Under the pieces are notes generated by a model. It had not been told where the DNA came from. It did not search any database and saw only the letters and a program-made list of their open reading frames with translations. 64,000 nt of DNA from Thiofaba sp039822285 (lineage in GTDB: Bacteria > Pseudomonadota > Gammaproteobacteria > Halothiobacillales > Halothiobacillaceae), in the NCBI RefSeq assembly GCF_039822285.1, contig NZ_JBAJEY010000001.1, positions 744,001 to 808,000 of the forward strand, written 5' to 3'. The position numbers and the translations under genes are program-made. Positions 32,099-41,768 of this stretch are shown here, in pieces. How positions within the stretch are numbered: position 1 is the first letter of the stretch; each line of letters begins with the position of its first letter.

Positions 32099-34566
32099 CA
32101 GAACAGCTCTTCGACCACCTGACGGTCCCCGATCGCCTCGGAAACCGCCTGGGAGGGAAGGTATTCGGGCATGACGGCGGTGGTCACCTGCGGATAACGG
32201 ACGTCAAAATACTCATTGATCGCGCCGGGTGTGCCCGAAGGGACGATCTGACCGGTCCCAGGGTCGATGCTGGCGGTGATGATCCCCGGCGGGGGCTTCA
32301 ACTCCTGCACCGGCCGGTCCTTCAAGGCCACCTGCATGAAATCAACCCACATCGGCACGGCGGCCTTGCCGCCGGTTTCCATCCTGCCGAGCGGGCGGTA
32401 GTCGTCAAAACCCACCCACGCCGTGGCCACGACGCCCGGACCGTAGCCACTGAACCAGGCATCACGCTGGTCATTGGTCGTGCCGGTCTTGCCGCCGACA
32501 TCCGGGCGCTTGAGCGCCCGACCGGCCGAGGCTGCGGTACCGCGCTTCACCACATCGCGCAGCATGACCTGCACGAGCCAGGCATTCTCCGGCGAGATCA
32601 CGCGCGGCGCCTGGCCCAAGACCCCCGGTTGGCAACGTTGGCCAGAGGGGAGGGTCGTCGGACTCACTATCCCCTCCCCGAGCTGCCCCGCCCCCTTGGG
32701 CAAGAGGGCGAGTTCGTTGTCACAGAAGTGCTGCGGCATGGCCTCGAACAGGACATGCCCCCCGACGTCTTCGACGCGTTGGATGAAATAGGGCTCGACC
32801 CGGTAGCCGCCGTTGGCGAACACCATGTAGGCCGAGGCCAGCTCCCAAGGGGTGAGGGCATAGCTGCCGAGGGCCAGCGAGAGTGTGGGCTGCCACTGTC
32901 CCACCGGCAGCCCGAAGGGCTTGGCGTGACGCAGCGCCACCTCAGGGGTGATCGCCTCCATGAGCCGTACCGAGACCAGATTCTGCGAACGCACCAAGGC
33001 CTCGTGCAAGCGGGTCGGCCCGTAGGATTTCCCCTCGTAGTTCTGCGGCCGCCAGTCCTCCTCGTTGGCCGCAGCCTTCTCGTAAACCCGGGGATCGTCA
33101 CTGATCACACTGGCCAGGGTGAAGCCGTTCTCCAGCGCCGCCGAATAGAGGAAGGGCTTGAAGGACGAACCCGGCTGGCGCTGGGCCTGAATGACGCGGT
33201 TGAATTTGCTGAGGACGAAGTCGTACCCCCCCTCGAGGGCCAGCAGGGCACCGCTCGCGCTGTCGAAAGCGACGAAGGCCCCGGCTGCCTGAGGCAGTTG
33301 CGCAAGGGTGTAGCCTTTCTCCCCCTGGCGAAGACGCACGATGTCGCCCGGTGAGAGAACTTCGGTCACCGATTTCGGACGGGGCCCCATCGCATCCTCG
33401 CCAAGATAAGGGCGCGCCCACTGCAGGGACTCAAGGTCCAGCACATGCCGCCGCCCCTGCCCATCCACCACGGTGGCCTGCCTCGCCCCCGCCTCCAGCA
33501 CAACCGCCGCGATGAGCCCCTCCACCGGTCGCTGAGCACGCGCATGACCGGCCGCCGCCTCGGCATCCCCCGCCGGGAATTCGACGCGGCCTTCCGCCCC
33601 ACGCCAGCCATGCCGGCGATCGTAATCGAGCAAGGCGTTGCGCAGGGCAAGGCTCGCCGTGCGCTGCAGCTCGGGATCCAGGGTGGTGTAAACACGCAAC
33701 CCCATCTCGTAGGCCGCCTCGCCGAACTGCTCCACCATGCGCGAGCGGACCATCTCGGCCACATACGGGGCACTGACCTCGGCCGCAGCGCCGAGGAACA
33801 GCGTGGTCTGCACCGGCTCCAGCTGTGCCGCCTTCGCCTGCGCATCGGCCAGCCAGCCCAGTTCGCTCATCCGGCCAAGGATGTAATCCCGGCGGATCTT
33901 GGCCCGCTCGGGATTGACCGCCGGATTGAACTTGGAGGGGGCCTTGGGCAGCCCCGCCAGCATCGCCGCCTCGGCGGGGGTCAGCGCGTCGAGCGGCTTG
34001 TTGTAATAGATCGACGCAGCTGCCGCGACACCGTAGGCCCGGTTGCCGAGATAGATCTTGTTCAAATAGAGTTCGAGGATCTGGCGCTTGGTCAGCTCGC
34101 GCTCGATCTTGACCGCAAGAAGGATCTCTCTGAACTTACGGCTGTAGGTCTTCTCGCTGCTGAGGAAGAAATTGCGCGCCACCTGCATGGTGATGGTGCT
34201 GCCGCCCTGCCCCTTGTGGCCTGTGCGCAACAGTTCCCACCCAGCGCGGAACAGCCCCTGCAGGTCCACGCCCGGATGCTGATAGAAGCGGTCGTCCTCC
34301 GCAGCAAGGAAGGCTTTTTCAACCAATTCAGGCACTTGGTCGATCGAGATGGGGATGCGTCGTTTCTCACCGAATTCCGCAATCAACCCCCCATGGCGGT
34401 CATAAACCCGTAACGGAACCTGGTACTGCGTGTCCCGCAGGGCGTTGACATCAGGCAATTCCTCACTATAAACATGGTACGCAACACCCCACGCACCAAG
34501 CGCAAGGAATGCCACAAGAACAACGAGATAGAAAATGGACTTGAAAAGAAGCTTTAGAAGGTTCAT
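32098..34566 (-). CDS. mrcA: Penicillin-binding protein 1A
   Basis: 822 residues. A bifunctional peptidoglycan glycosyltransferase and transpeptidase anchored by one N-terminal span (LFKSIFYLVVLVAFLALGAWG). The GT51 domain has AAEDDRFYQHPGVD and GGSTITMQVARNFFL. The transpeptidase has SSFKPF (SxxK), SQN and KTGTTN. An OB-like insert between the domains (GPRPKSVTEVLSPGDIVRL onward) is typical of PBP1a. The start is taken as ATG 34566, as family members begin near the span; ATG 34581 is also possible. It is divergent from pilM, as in Pseudomonas. Confidence 0.96.
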   Translation of the reverse strand: MNLLKLLFKSIFYLVVLVAFLALGAWGVAYHVYSEELPDVNALRDTQYQVPLRVYDRHGGLIAEFGEKRRIPISIDQVPELVEKAFLAAEDDRFYQHPGVDLQGLFRAGWELLRTGHKGQGGSTITMQVARNFFLSSEKTYSRKFREILLAVKIERELTKRQILELYLNKIYLGNRAYGVAAAASIYYNKPLDALTPAEAAMLAGLPKAPSKFNPAVNPERAKIRRDYILGRMSELGWLADAQAKAAQLEPVQTTLFLGAAAEVSAPYVAEMVRSRMVEQFGEAAYEMGLRVYTTLDPELQRTASLALRNALLDYDRRHGWRGAEGRVEFPAGDAEAAAGHARAQRPVEGLIAAVVLEAGARQATVVDGQGRRHVLDLESLQWARPYLGEDAMGPRPKSVTEVLSPGDIVRLRQGEKGYTLAQLPQAAGAFVAFDSASGALLALEGGYDFVLSKFNRVIQAQRQPGSSFKPFLYSAALENGFTLASVISDDPRVYEKAAANEEDWRPQNYEGKSYGPTRLHEALVRSQNLVSVRLMEAITPEVALRHAKPFGLPVGQWQPTLSLALGSYALTPWELASAYMVFANGGYRVEPYFIQRVEDVGGHVLFEAMPQHFCDNELALLPKGAGQLGEGIVSPTTLPSGQRCQPGVLGQAPRVISPENAWLVQVMLRDVVKRGTAASAGRALKRPDVGGKTGTTNDQRDAWFSGYGPGVVATAWVGFDDYRPLGRMETGGKAAVPMWVDFMQVALKDRPVQELKPPPGIITASIDPGTGQIVPSGTPGAINEYFDVRYPQVTTAVMPEYLPSQAVSEAIGDRQVVEELF

Positions 34567-34704
34567 AAGTATCCGGGCCATCCGGCGCGCATGACTTCGG
34601 GGCAGATGGATAGATCGTTTGAATCAAGGCTCGCGCATCCTTTGCGACCTTGATCAAGCCGCAGGCCACAATAACGCAAAAGGGTGCGATAGAGGAAAGC
34701 CGCC

Positions 34705-35766
34705 GTGTTTCGCCGAAGCCAAAAACAACCCTTGCTCGGGCTGGATATCAGTTCGACCGCGGTCAAGCTGATCGAGCTCAGCCGAACCCGCGATGCCTAC
34801 CGCGTCGAGGCCCTGGCCATCGAGCCCCTGCCCGAGCGCGCCATCCAGGACAAAGCCATCATGGACCCGGAAGCCGTTGGCACCGCGATCCGCAAGGCGG
34901 TCAAGGACTCTGGCACCCGGTCCAAGCGCGCCGCGATCGCGGTTCCCGGTTCCATCGCCGTATCCAAGGTGGTCACCCTACCTGCCGGCCTGAGCGAAAT
35001 GGAACTGGAAGTGCAGGTCCGCATGGAGGCCGACCAGCACGTCCCCTTCCCGTTGGAGGAGATCAACCTCGACTTCGAAGTCCTCGGCCCCACCCCCGGC
35101 AACCCTGGCACCATCGATGTCCTCCTCGCCGCCACCCGTTCCGAGAATCTCGAATCCCGGGTTGCGGCCGCCGAACTGGGCGGACTGCAGGTGGAGATCG
35201 TCGACATCGAGCCCTTCGCGCTGGAAAACGCCTATTTCGAACTGCTGGCCCCGAAGCTTTCGGACATCACGCCCGAGATGGCTGTCGCCCTGTTCGACAT
35301 CGGCTCCACGGTCACGAGCCTCTCCGTGTTCCATCAGGGCAAAATGATCTACACCCGGGAGCATCCCTTCGGCGGTCGCCAGCACACGGACGAAATCATG
35401 CGCCGCTACCAGATGACTCACGCCGAAGCCAGCCGCGCCAAGCGCCAGGGCGGGTTGCCGGAGAGCTATGTGGGGGAGGTCCTTGAGCCGTTCATCGAAC
35501 TGACCACCCAGCAGCTCAATCGGTTCCTGCAATTCTTCTACGCCGCCCATCCGAATATCCATGTCATGCGGCTTCTGCTGGGCGGGGGCGTCGCCGCCAT
35601 TCCGGAACTGAACGAGCGTGTCGCCCACAGCACGGGGATCGAAACCTCGACCGCCAACCCGTTCATTGGCATGAGCCGCGCACCGCGGGTCTCCAACCGC
35701 GTCGTCAACGAGGACGCCACAGCCATGCTGATCGCCTGTGGCCTGGCCCTGAGGGGTTTCGACTAA
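34705..35766 (+). CDS. pilM: Type IV pilus inner-membrane platform protein PilM
   Basis: A 353-residue cytoplasmic actin-like (FtsA-like) protein that binds the PilN tail and links the alignment complex to the motor. LLGLDISSTAVKLIELSR is the first phosphate-binding strand and ALFDIGSTVTSLSVFHQGK the second. The start is GTG 34705 with GAGGAAA upstream. The stop overlaps the pilN start (TAATG). The 138-bp gap to mrcA shows no strong promoter hexamers. Confidence 0.97.
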   Translation: MFRRSQKQPLLGLDISSTAVKLIELSRTRDAYRVEALAIEPLPERAIQDKAIMDPEAVGTAIRKAVKDSGTRSKRAAIAVPGSIAVSKVVTLPAGLSEMELEVQVRMEADQHVPFPLEEINLDFEVLGPTPGNPGTIDVLLAATRSENLESRVAAAELGGLQVEIVDIEPFALENAYFELLAPKLSDITPEMAVALFDIGSTVTSLSVFHQGKMIYTREHPFGGRQHTDEIMRRYQMTHAEASRAKRQGGLPESYVGEVLEPFIELTTQQLNRFLQFFYAAHPNIHVMRLLLGGGVAAIPELNERVAHSTGIETSTANPFIGMSRAPRVSNRVVNEDATAMLIACGLALRGFD

Positions 35767-36386
35767 TGCCACGCATCAACCTACTCCCATGGCGCGAAAA
35801 CCTGCGCAAGCAGCGCCAACGCACCTTCGTCAAACACGCGGGGCTGGCCTTCGCCCTGACCCTCGGCACGGTCGTCCTTGGCCATGTGGTCGTGCAGGGC
35901 CAGATTGACAACCAGGAACAGCGTAACGCCTTCCTGACCCAAACCATCGCCGACCTCGACCGACAGATCGCGGAGATCAAGGCACTGAAGGAAACCCGCG
36001 CCAACCTGGTGGCCCGCATGGAGGTGATCGAACGCCTGCAGCAGACCCGCTCCTACGTGGTGCACGCCTTCGACGAGATTGCGCGCACCGTCCCGGAGGG
36101 CATCATCCTGACCAAGGTCGCACTGAAGAACGACCAGCAGCTCGAGATCAACGGCATCAGCGATACCGCCGCACGGGTGGCCGACTACCTGCGCAACCTC
36201 AACCGCACCCAATGGCTGAGCAACGCCTCCATCGTCGGCACCGGCATCCTCGCCCAGGATGCCGCCAAAACCGGCGCCAAACCCGCCCCGGGCGTCAAGG
36301 GCGAGTACGCCTTCAACATCACGGCCCAGTTCAGCCCGCCCGCCGCCGCGGGCGGCGCCAACGGCGAGGAGGCCAGGAAGCCATGA
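35766..36386 (+). CDS. pilN: Type IV pilus alignment protein PilN
   Basis: 206 residues. A short cytoplasmic tail starting with PRINLLPWRENLRKQRQ (the conserved INLLPWR that docks on PilM), one span (about 22-42), a coiled coil, and a periplasmic ferredoxin-like domain that pairs with PilO. The C terminus is Ala/Gly-rich. The pilN stop overlaps the pilO ATG. Confidence 0.97.
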   Translation: MPRINLLPWRENLRKQRQRTFVKHAGLAFALTLGTVVLGHVVVQGQIDNQEQRNAFLTQTIADLDRQIAEIKALKETRANLVARMEVIERLQQTRSYVVHAFDEIARTVPEGIILTKVALKNDQQLEINGISDTAARVADYLRNLNRTQWLSNASIVGTGILAQDAAKTGAKPAPGVKGEYAFNITAQFSPPAAAGGANGEEARKP

Positions 36387-37018
36387 ACCTCCAGGACCTT
36401 CGTGACATCGACCTGCAAAACATCGGCCGCGCACCGCTGGCTGTCCGCCTGACGCTGATCGGCATGATCGTGGCCGCTACCCTTGCTGCCGGCTACCAGC
36501 TCGACATCCGCGACCTGATCGAGCAGCGCGACATGATCCGCGCCAAGGAGCCCGAGCTTAAGCAGCAGGTCGAATTCAAGCAGCAGCAGGCCGCCAACCT
36601 CAACGCCTACAAGGCCCAGCTGGCCGACATGGAAAAGACCTTCGGCAACCTGTTGCGCCAGCTGCCCAACAAGAAGGAGGCGGAGAACCTCATCGTCGAC
36701 GTGGCCCAGACCTCGCTCGCCAATGGATTGAAGAATCAGCAGATCCAGCCCGGCCAGGAGATCATCCACGACTTCTACGCCGAGCTGCCCTACACGCTGC
36801 GCCTGCAGGGCGGGTTCCACCAACTGGCCAAGTTCGCCAGCGACACCGCAGCCCTGCCGCGCATCGTCACCCTGCACAATTTCACCGCCTCGCTGGGCGA
36901 CCCCAAGGGTGGCAACGAGCTGAACATGGAGATCACCGCCAAGACATACCGCTACCTTGAGGAGAGCGAGATGCCCAAGCCGGATCCCAAAAAACCCAAA
37001 GCGAAGGGCAAGTCATGA
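36383..37018 (+). CDS. pilO: Type IV pilus alignment protein PilO
   Basis: 211 residues with one N-terminal span (about 20-39), a Gln/Lys-rich coiled coil (EPELKQQVEFKQQQAANL) and a periplasmic domain ending in a Lys/Pro tail. It dimerises with PilN and holds PilP. The ATG overlaps the pilN stop and its stop overlaps pilP, showing tight coupling. Confidence 0.96.
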   Translation: MNLQDLRDIDLQNIGRAPLAVRLTLIGMIVAATLAAGYQLDIRDLIEQRDMIRAKEPELKQQVEFKQQQAANLNAYKAQLADMEKTFGNLLRQLPNKKEAENLIVDVAQTSLANGLKNQQIQPGQEIIHDFYAELPYTLRLQGGFHQLAKFASDTAALPRIVTLHNFTASLGDPKGGNELNMEITAKTYRYLEESEMPKPDPKKPKAKGKS

Positions 37019-37554
37019 CGCGGCGCTCCTCCCTTTTCCCTCTGGCCTTTGGCCTCGCCATCGTTTTGCTGAACACCGGCTGCACGCAGGGCACGGACGA
37101 CCTGCAGCAGTTCGTTGCCGAGGTCAAGCAGCGCCCGGCCCGGCCCATCGAGCCCATGCCAGAGATCAAGACCTACGAGCCGTTCACCTATACCGCCTTC
37201 GACCTGCGCGATCCGTTCACCGCCCCGCAGGCGGCCCAGGACGAAAAGGGCAACGGCCTACGTCCGGACACCGAGCGCCGCAAGGAGCCGCTGGAGCTCT
37301 ACCCGCTGGACGGACTCTCCATGATGGGCGTCATCGAGAAGAACAAGCGCACCCTCGCGCTCATCCGCTCCAGCGATGGCACGATCCATCAGGTCGCGGT
37401 CGGCAACTACGCCGGCCAGAATTACGGCCGCATCACCAGCATTCAAGAAGACCGGGTCGATCTGACCGAAATCATTCCCGATGGCGCAGGGGGGTGGATC
37501 GAACGCCCCGCATCCATCGCCATGAGAGAAGGAACCCAGGGTAACCAGCCATGA
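37015..37554 (+). CDS. pilP: Type IV pilus lipoprotein PilP
   Basis: A 179-residue inner-membrane lipoprotein that links PilN/PilO to the secretin. The signal peptide ends LLNTGC with Cys23; Asn at -3 is unusual for a lipobox. The extended region has YTAFDLRDPFTAP, and the beta domain has MMGVIEKNKRTLALIRSSDG and VAVGNYAGQNYGRI, the PilP hallmark. The stop overlaps the pilQ start. Confidence 0.96.
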   Translation: MTRRSSLFPLAFGLAIVLLNTGCTQGTDDLQQFVAEVKQRPARPIEPMPEIKTYEPFTYTAFDLRDPFTAPQAAQDEKGNGLRPDTERRKEPLELYPLDGLSMMGVIEKNKRTLALIRSSDGTIHQVAVGNYAGQNYGRITSIQEDRVDLTEIIPDGAGGWIERPASIAMREGTQGNQP

Positions 37555-39722
37555 AAAAGCCCACTCTTTACCAGCATCCTCTGGCACGCACCATGGCCCT
37601 CGCCCTGGGGCTAGGCCTGAACGCCGCCTGGGCGGAGAACGTCATCCAGGACATGAATGTCGTCAACACCCCCGACGGCAGCATGCAAATCCGGTTCACC
37701 ATGGCGGAGCCTCCGAAGGCGGCCCCCACGCATTTCAGCATTGAGCAGCCGGCCCGCATCGCGCTCGACTTCCAGGACACCAAACTCGGCCTGGACAAGC
37801 GTTTCCAGGCCATTGAAAGCGGCGCAGTGAACGATGTCCGGTTCGCCGAAGCGGGGGGGCGTACCCGCGCGGTCATCAGCCTGAAGGGGTATACCGCCTA
37901 TGACGTGAAGACGGAAGGCCAGGCGATCATACTCACCCTTCGTCCTGACCACCGCCCGGCAAACATGGAAGCCGCCAGCCCACAGCCCCAGGCAGATACG
38001 ATCGATACCGCCGAAGTGGACTTTCGCCGCGGCAGCCAAGGCGAGGGGCGCCTGATCGTCAACCTCGCCCGCCCCAACGTACCGATGACCATGAAGGCGG
38101 AAGGGCGCCGCCTCATCGTCGACCTGCCGCAAACCCGCCTCACCGCGCAGCAATACGACGTGGCCGATTTCGCCACCCCGGTGAGCAAGGTCAGCGTGCA
38201 GCCGCAAGGCACCGGCTCGCGCCTGGTCATTGACACCAGCGCCCCCTTCGACAAACTGGCCTACCAGGCCGACAACCAGCTCACCGTCGAAGTCCGCCCG
38301 CTGCCCAAGGAGCAGCCCGCGACCGCCGCGGGCCTGGGGCCGAAGGAATACAAGGGCGAGCGTCTCACCCTCAAGTTCCAGGACATCGAGATCCGGCCCC
38401 TCCTGCAACTCTTGGCCGACTTCACCGGCAACAACATCGTCGTCAGCGACAGCGTCCAGGGCCGCATGAGCCTGAGGCTGGAGAACGTGCCCTGGGATCA
38501 GGCCATGGACCTGATCCTCACCACCAAGGGCCTCTCCCAGCGCAAGAACGGCAACGTCATCTTCGTCGCCCCCACCGCTGAGATCGCCGCACGCGAGAAG
38601 GCCGAGATGGAGGCCCGCAAGCAGACCGAGGACCTCACCCCACTGGTCTCCGAGTTCATGCAGGTCAATTACGCCAAGGCCGCGGACATCGCCCGCCTGC
38701 TCAACCCCTACTACCGCCCCGCAGGTGCGACCGGCGCGCCCATGCCCGCCCCCGTCCCCACCGGCACCACGGCTGCCGCCCGCCCGCTCGGCTTCCTCTC
38801 CCCGCGCGGCACCCTCACCGTGGATGAGCGCACCAACACCCTGCTGATCAACGACACACCGGAGAGCCTGGACAAGATCCGCGACCTGGTGAAAAAGCTC
38901 GACACCCCGATCAAGCAGGTGCTGATCGAATCGCGCATTGTCATTGCCACCGACGACTTCTCGCGTGAGCTGGGGCTCAAATGGGGCGTCACCGGGGCCT
39001 TCAACGGCAGCGGCGACCCGGTCTTCCTCAGCGGCAACGCCACCGGCACCACTGGCATGGTCAACAACTATGCCAGTGGGAATGCTCCCGGAGTGCCCGC
39101 GCTGGACAATCGTTTCAACGTCAACATGCCCGCAGGCAATTTCACCAGCAAACCCGTTACCGGCGGCCTGGGGTTGGCCGTGCTTGGTTCCAACGTTTTG
39201 GTGGACCTCGAACTGCAGGCCCTCCAGGTCGAGGGCAAGGGCGAGATCGTCTCCAGCCCACGCGTCATCACCGCCAACGGACAGAAGGCCGTGATCAAGC
39301 AGGGCAAGGAAATCCCCTACCTGCAACAAACCTCCAGCGGCGCCACCAACATCGCCTTCAAGGAAGCCGTCCTCGCCACCGACGTCACCCCCCAGATCAC
39401 GCCCAACAACAACGTGATCATGGAGATCAAGGTGCAGAAGGACGAGCCCGACTGGACCCGCTCCGTCAACGGCGTCCCGCCGATCGACAAGCGCGAGGTC
39501 GAAACCAAGGTCCAGGTGAAGAATGGAGAAACCGTCGTCCTCGGCGGCATCTACGAGATCAGCAGCGCCGACCAGATCCAGAAGATTCCGTTCTTGGGCG
39601 ACCTGCCGATCCTGGGCAATCTCTTCAAGACCAACGGCACCAAGAACAATAAATTCGAGCTGATCATTTTCGTTACGCCGCGCATCGTCGAAAACGGCGT
39701 CATGGTCACTTCGAACAACTAA
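37551..39722 (+). CDS. pilQ: Type IV pilus secretin PilQ
   Basis: 723 residues. The outer-membrane gate for the pilus. A signal peptide (ALALGLGLNAAWAEN) leads to two AMIN domains (about 30-135 and 155-255) that bind peptidoglycan. N0 and N1 domains follow (LTLKFQDIEIRPLLQLLADF onward), then a secretin barrel with VLIESRIVIATDDFSRELGL, EIVSSPRVITANGQKAVI and the final VPPIDKREVETKVQVKNGE motif. The long minus-strand reading opposite it is a GC-driven shadow. Confidence 0.97.
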   Translation: MKKPTLYQHPLARTMALALGLGLNAAWAENVIQDMNVVNTPDGSMQIRFTMAEPPKAAPTHFSIEQPARIALDFQDTKLGLDKRFQAIESGAVNDVRFAEAGGRTRAVISLKGYTAYDVKTEGQAIILTLRPDHRPANMEAASPQPQADTIDTAEVDFRRGSQGEGRLIVNLARPNVPMTMKAEGRRLIVDLPQTRLTAQQYDVADFATPVSKVSVQPQGTGSRLVIDTSAPFDKLAYQADNQLTVEVRPLPKEQPATAAGLGPKEYKGERLTLKFQDIEIRPLLQLLADFTGNNIVVSDSVQGRMSLRLENVPWDQAMDLILTTKGLSQRKNGNVIFVAPTAEIAAREKAEMEARKQTEDLTPLVSEFMQVNYAKAADIARLLNPYYRPAGATGAPMPAPVPTGTTAAARPLGFLSPRGTLTVDERTNTLLINDTPESLDKIRDLVKKLDTPIKQVLIESRIVIATDDFSRELGLKWGVTGAFNGSGDPVFLSGNATGTTGMVNNYASGNAPGVPALDNRFNVNMPAGNFTSKPVTGGLGLAVLGSNVLVDLELQALQVEGKGEIVSSPRVITANGQKAVIKQGKEIPYLQQTSSGATNIAFKEAVLATDVTPQITPNNNVIMEIKVQKDEPDWTRSVNGVPPIDKREVETKVQVKNGETVVLGGIYEISSADQIQKIPFLGDLPILGNLFKTNGTKNNKFELIIFVTPRIVENGVMVTSNN

Positions 39723-39740
39723 GTTAAGGACTCTCAAGCC

Positions 39741-41066
39741 ATGCGGACGCGGACACGCCAAACCCTCCTGACCCTGACTCTCGCCACCCCACTGGCCATG
39801 CTCTCGGCCTGCGGAGGGGGCGGTGGAGGCGGCCTTTTCGAGGCGCCGCCGTCAACGGCACCGGGAACCGTTATCGCGGGCGCAGCCGCGGCGATTGAGT
39901 TCGTCAGCGCCGAACCGGCAACCCTGACCATGGAGGGCGTCGGTCAGGCTGGATTGAGCCAGACCAGCAAGATCACCTTCAGGGTCGTGGATGCGCAGGG
40001 CACGCCCGTCCCGAATCAGAACGTCGAATTCGCATTGAGTACCGAGGTTGGGGGCACCCACCTCAGCGCCAACTCCGGCACAACAGGGGCGGATGGCACG
40101 GTATCTGTCTCGGTGATTTCCGGCTCAGTCAACACCCCGGTGCGGGTCATCGCCACGGTTGCCGGAACCAAATATTCGACACAATCCTCGCAACTGGTCA
40201 TCACCACGGGGGTACCTGATCAAGACAGCTTCTCGCTGTCCCTCAGCACCTTCAACCCCGAGGCTTACAACGTGGATGGCGTGCAGGTCGACGTCACCGC
40301 CCGCCTTGCGGATCGCTACAACAACCCCGCGCCCGACGGCACCCAGGTGGTGTTCACCACCGAGGGTGGCAGCATTGTGGGCAGTTGCACGACGCTTAGC
40401 GGAGCGTGCTCGGTCAAGTGGACCTCGCAAAGCCCCCGTCCTGCGGATGGTCGCGTAACCCTGCTGGCCTATGCCTTGGGTGAGGAGAGCTACACCGAAG
40501 TCGATGGTGATGGCCGGTTCGGCCCTGCCGACAGATTCGACCTCACTTCGCAGGATCTGGGCGAGGCCTTCCGCGACGACAACGAGGATGGCATCTGGAA
40601 TTCCGGGGAGTACTTTGTCGACTTCAACCGGAATGGCACATGGGATCACGGGGACGGGAAGTTCAATGGCTGGCTGTGTGATGACAGCACCCGCTGCTCC
40701 ACGAATCGTGCAGTGAACATCTTTGATCGGGGCATCATCGTCATGGCCGAGAGCTTCGCGGCCATAACCGTCGACCCCAAAGCCATCACGATTACAGGCG
40801 TAGCGGCGACCTTCACCGTCACTGCCCGTGGACAAACTACAGATCAAGTCATGCCTGCGGGAACCAAGATCGAGGTTTCCACGACCTACGGCACCATTGA
40901 GGGCGACTCCTCTTACACGGTCCCCAACACCCCGAGTCGGGATGCATCAAGCCACAGTTTCACCATCAAAGGAACGGGCTCAAGCGGGAGTGGCACTGTT
41001 ACGGTCAAGGTGACGACGCCAGGAGGACGTATCACGACTGCAACGGTTCAAGTGACCGAATCGTAA
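39741..41066 (+). CDS. Ig-like lipoprotein with EF-hand-type loops
   Basis: 441 residues. The signal peptide ends LSAC with Cys24, followed by seven Gly, a typical surface-lipoprotein linker. Invasin-type Big_1 Ig-like domains appear at about 50-155 (RVVDAQGTPVPNQNVEFALS) and 163-245 (ARLADRYNNPAPDGTQVVFT), with another at 340-440. Between them are two 12-residue EF-hand-like loops, 279-290 (DDNEDGIWNSGE) and 294-305 (DFNRNGTWDHGD), plus EVDGDGRF at 253-260. The gene starts 18 bp after pilQ and ends at a terminator, so it is the last gene of the pil transcript. A role in pilus function or adhesion is inferred from position. Confidence 0.85.
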   Translation: MRTRTRQTLLTLTLATPLAMLSACGGGGGGGLFEAPPSTAPGTVIAGAAAAIEFVSAEPATLTMEGVGQAGLSQTSKITFRVVDAQGTPVPNQNVEFALSTEVGGTHLSANSGTTGADGTVSVSVISGSVNTPVRVIATVAGTKYSTQSSQLVITTGVPDQDSFSLSLSTFNPEAYNVDGVQVDVTARLADRYNNPAPDGTQVVFTTEGGSIVGSCTTLSGACSVKWTSQSPRPADGRVTLLAYALGEESYTEVDGDGRFGPADRFDLTSQDLGEAFRDDNEDGIWNSGEYFVDFNRNGTWDHGDGKFNGWLCDDSTRCSTNRAVNIFDRGIIVMAESFAAITVDPKAITITGVAATFTVTARGQTTDQVMPAGTKIEVSTTYGTIEGDSSYTVPNTPSRDASSHSFTIKGTGSSGSGTVTVKVTTPGGRITTATVQVTES

Positions 41067-41097
41067 GCCCTTCCCTGCTAGGGCACGCTCTAAGCAT

Positions 41098-41123
41098 AAG
41101 CCCCGCACTGCGCGGGGCTTATT
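41098..41123 (+). terminator. Terminator at the end of the pil unit
   Basis: AAGCCCCGC (41098-41106) pairs with GCGGGGCTT (41112-41120) around ACTGC, followed by ATTGCTTT. It lies 31 bp after the Ig-like lipoprotein stop and just before aroK, so aroK likely has its own promoter or depends on readthrough. Confidence 0.75.
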
Positions 41124-41156
41124 GCTTTATGGCCCTACCGTTGGCATAAAGCGCGC

Positions 41157-41678
41157 ATGACACCAAGCATCTTCCTCGTCGGCCCCATGGGAGCCGGCAA
41201 ATCCACTTCCGGGCGACTCCTGGCGCGTACCTTGGGGCTGACGTTCATCGACAGCGACAAGGTGATCGAGGAGCGCACTGGCGCAAGCATTCCGCTCATC
41301 TTCGAACTGGAGGGCGAGGCCGGTTTCCGTGCCCGCGAGCGCGCCGTGATCGATGATCTGACCCGAGAGGCTGGCATCGTGCTAGCCACCGGCGGCGGGG
41401 CGATACTTGCACCCGAGAACCGCGAGGTGCTGCGCTCGCGTGGCAAGGTGGTCTACCTCCATGCATCCGTCGACCACCAGATGGAGCGCACAGCCCACGA
41501 CCGCAACCGCCCGCTACTGCAAACACCGGACCGGCGCGGGAAGTTGGAAGAGTTGATGAAGATCCGCGAGCCGCTCTACCGCGAGACCGCGCATCTCGTG
41601 GTGGAAACCGACGGCCTCGCGCCAAAGACCGTGGTGCAGCGCATTATCCGCGGACTGAGACTGGACGGGCGCTCCTGA
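41157..41678 (+). CDS. aroK: Shikimate kinase
   Basis: 173 residues. Phosphorylates shikimate in aromatic amino acid synthesis. P-loop GPMGAGKSTSGR near residue 9, shikimate-binding DSDKVIEERTG and GEAGFRARE, GGGAI, and the lid with RNRPLL are all present. The aroK-aroB pair is conserved downstream of pilQ in gammaproteobacteria, though here the Ig-like lipoprotein gene intervenes. Confidence 0.97.
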   Translation: MTPSIFLVGPMGAGKSTSGRLLARTLGLTFIDSDKVIEERTGASIPLIFELEGEAGFRARERAVIDDLTREAGIVLATGGGAILAPENREVLRSRGKVVYLHASVDHQMERTAHDRNRPLLQTPDRRGKLEELMKIREPLYRETAHLVVETDGLAPKTVVQRIIRGLRLDGRS

Positions 41679-41768
41679 CCTGGCTTCAGAGCCGCCTTCC
41701 GTTCCCACGGGGGCGGCTTACGCGCGGACCTTGTTACAATCTCTCCACCTTTCTCATCCGAACCCGTC

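Noticed and set aside
37611..39761. A 716-codon open frame on the minus strand opposite pilQ
   Set aside because: It mirrors PilQ codons in a GC-rich genome, has no recognisable domain, and pilQ on the other strand is complete.
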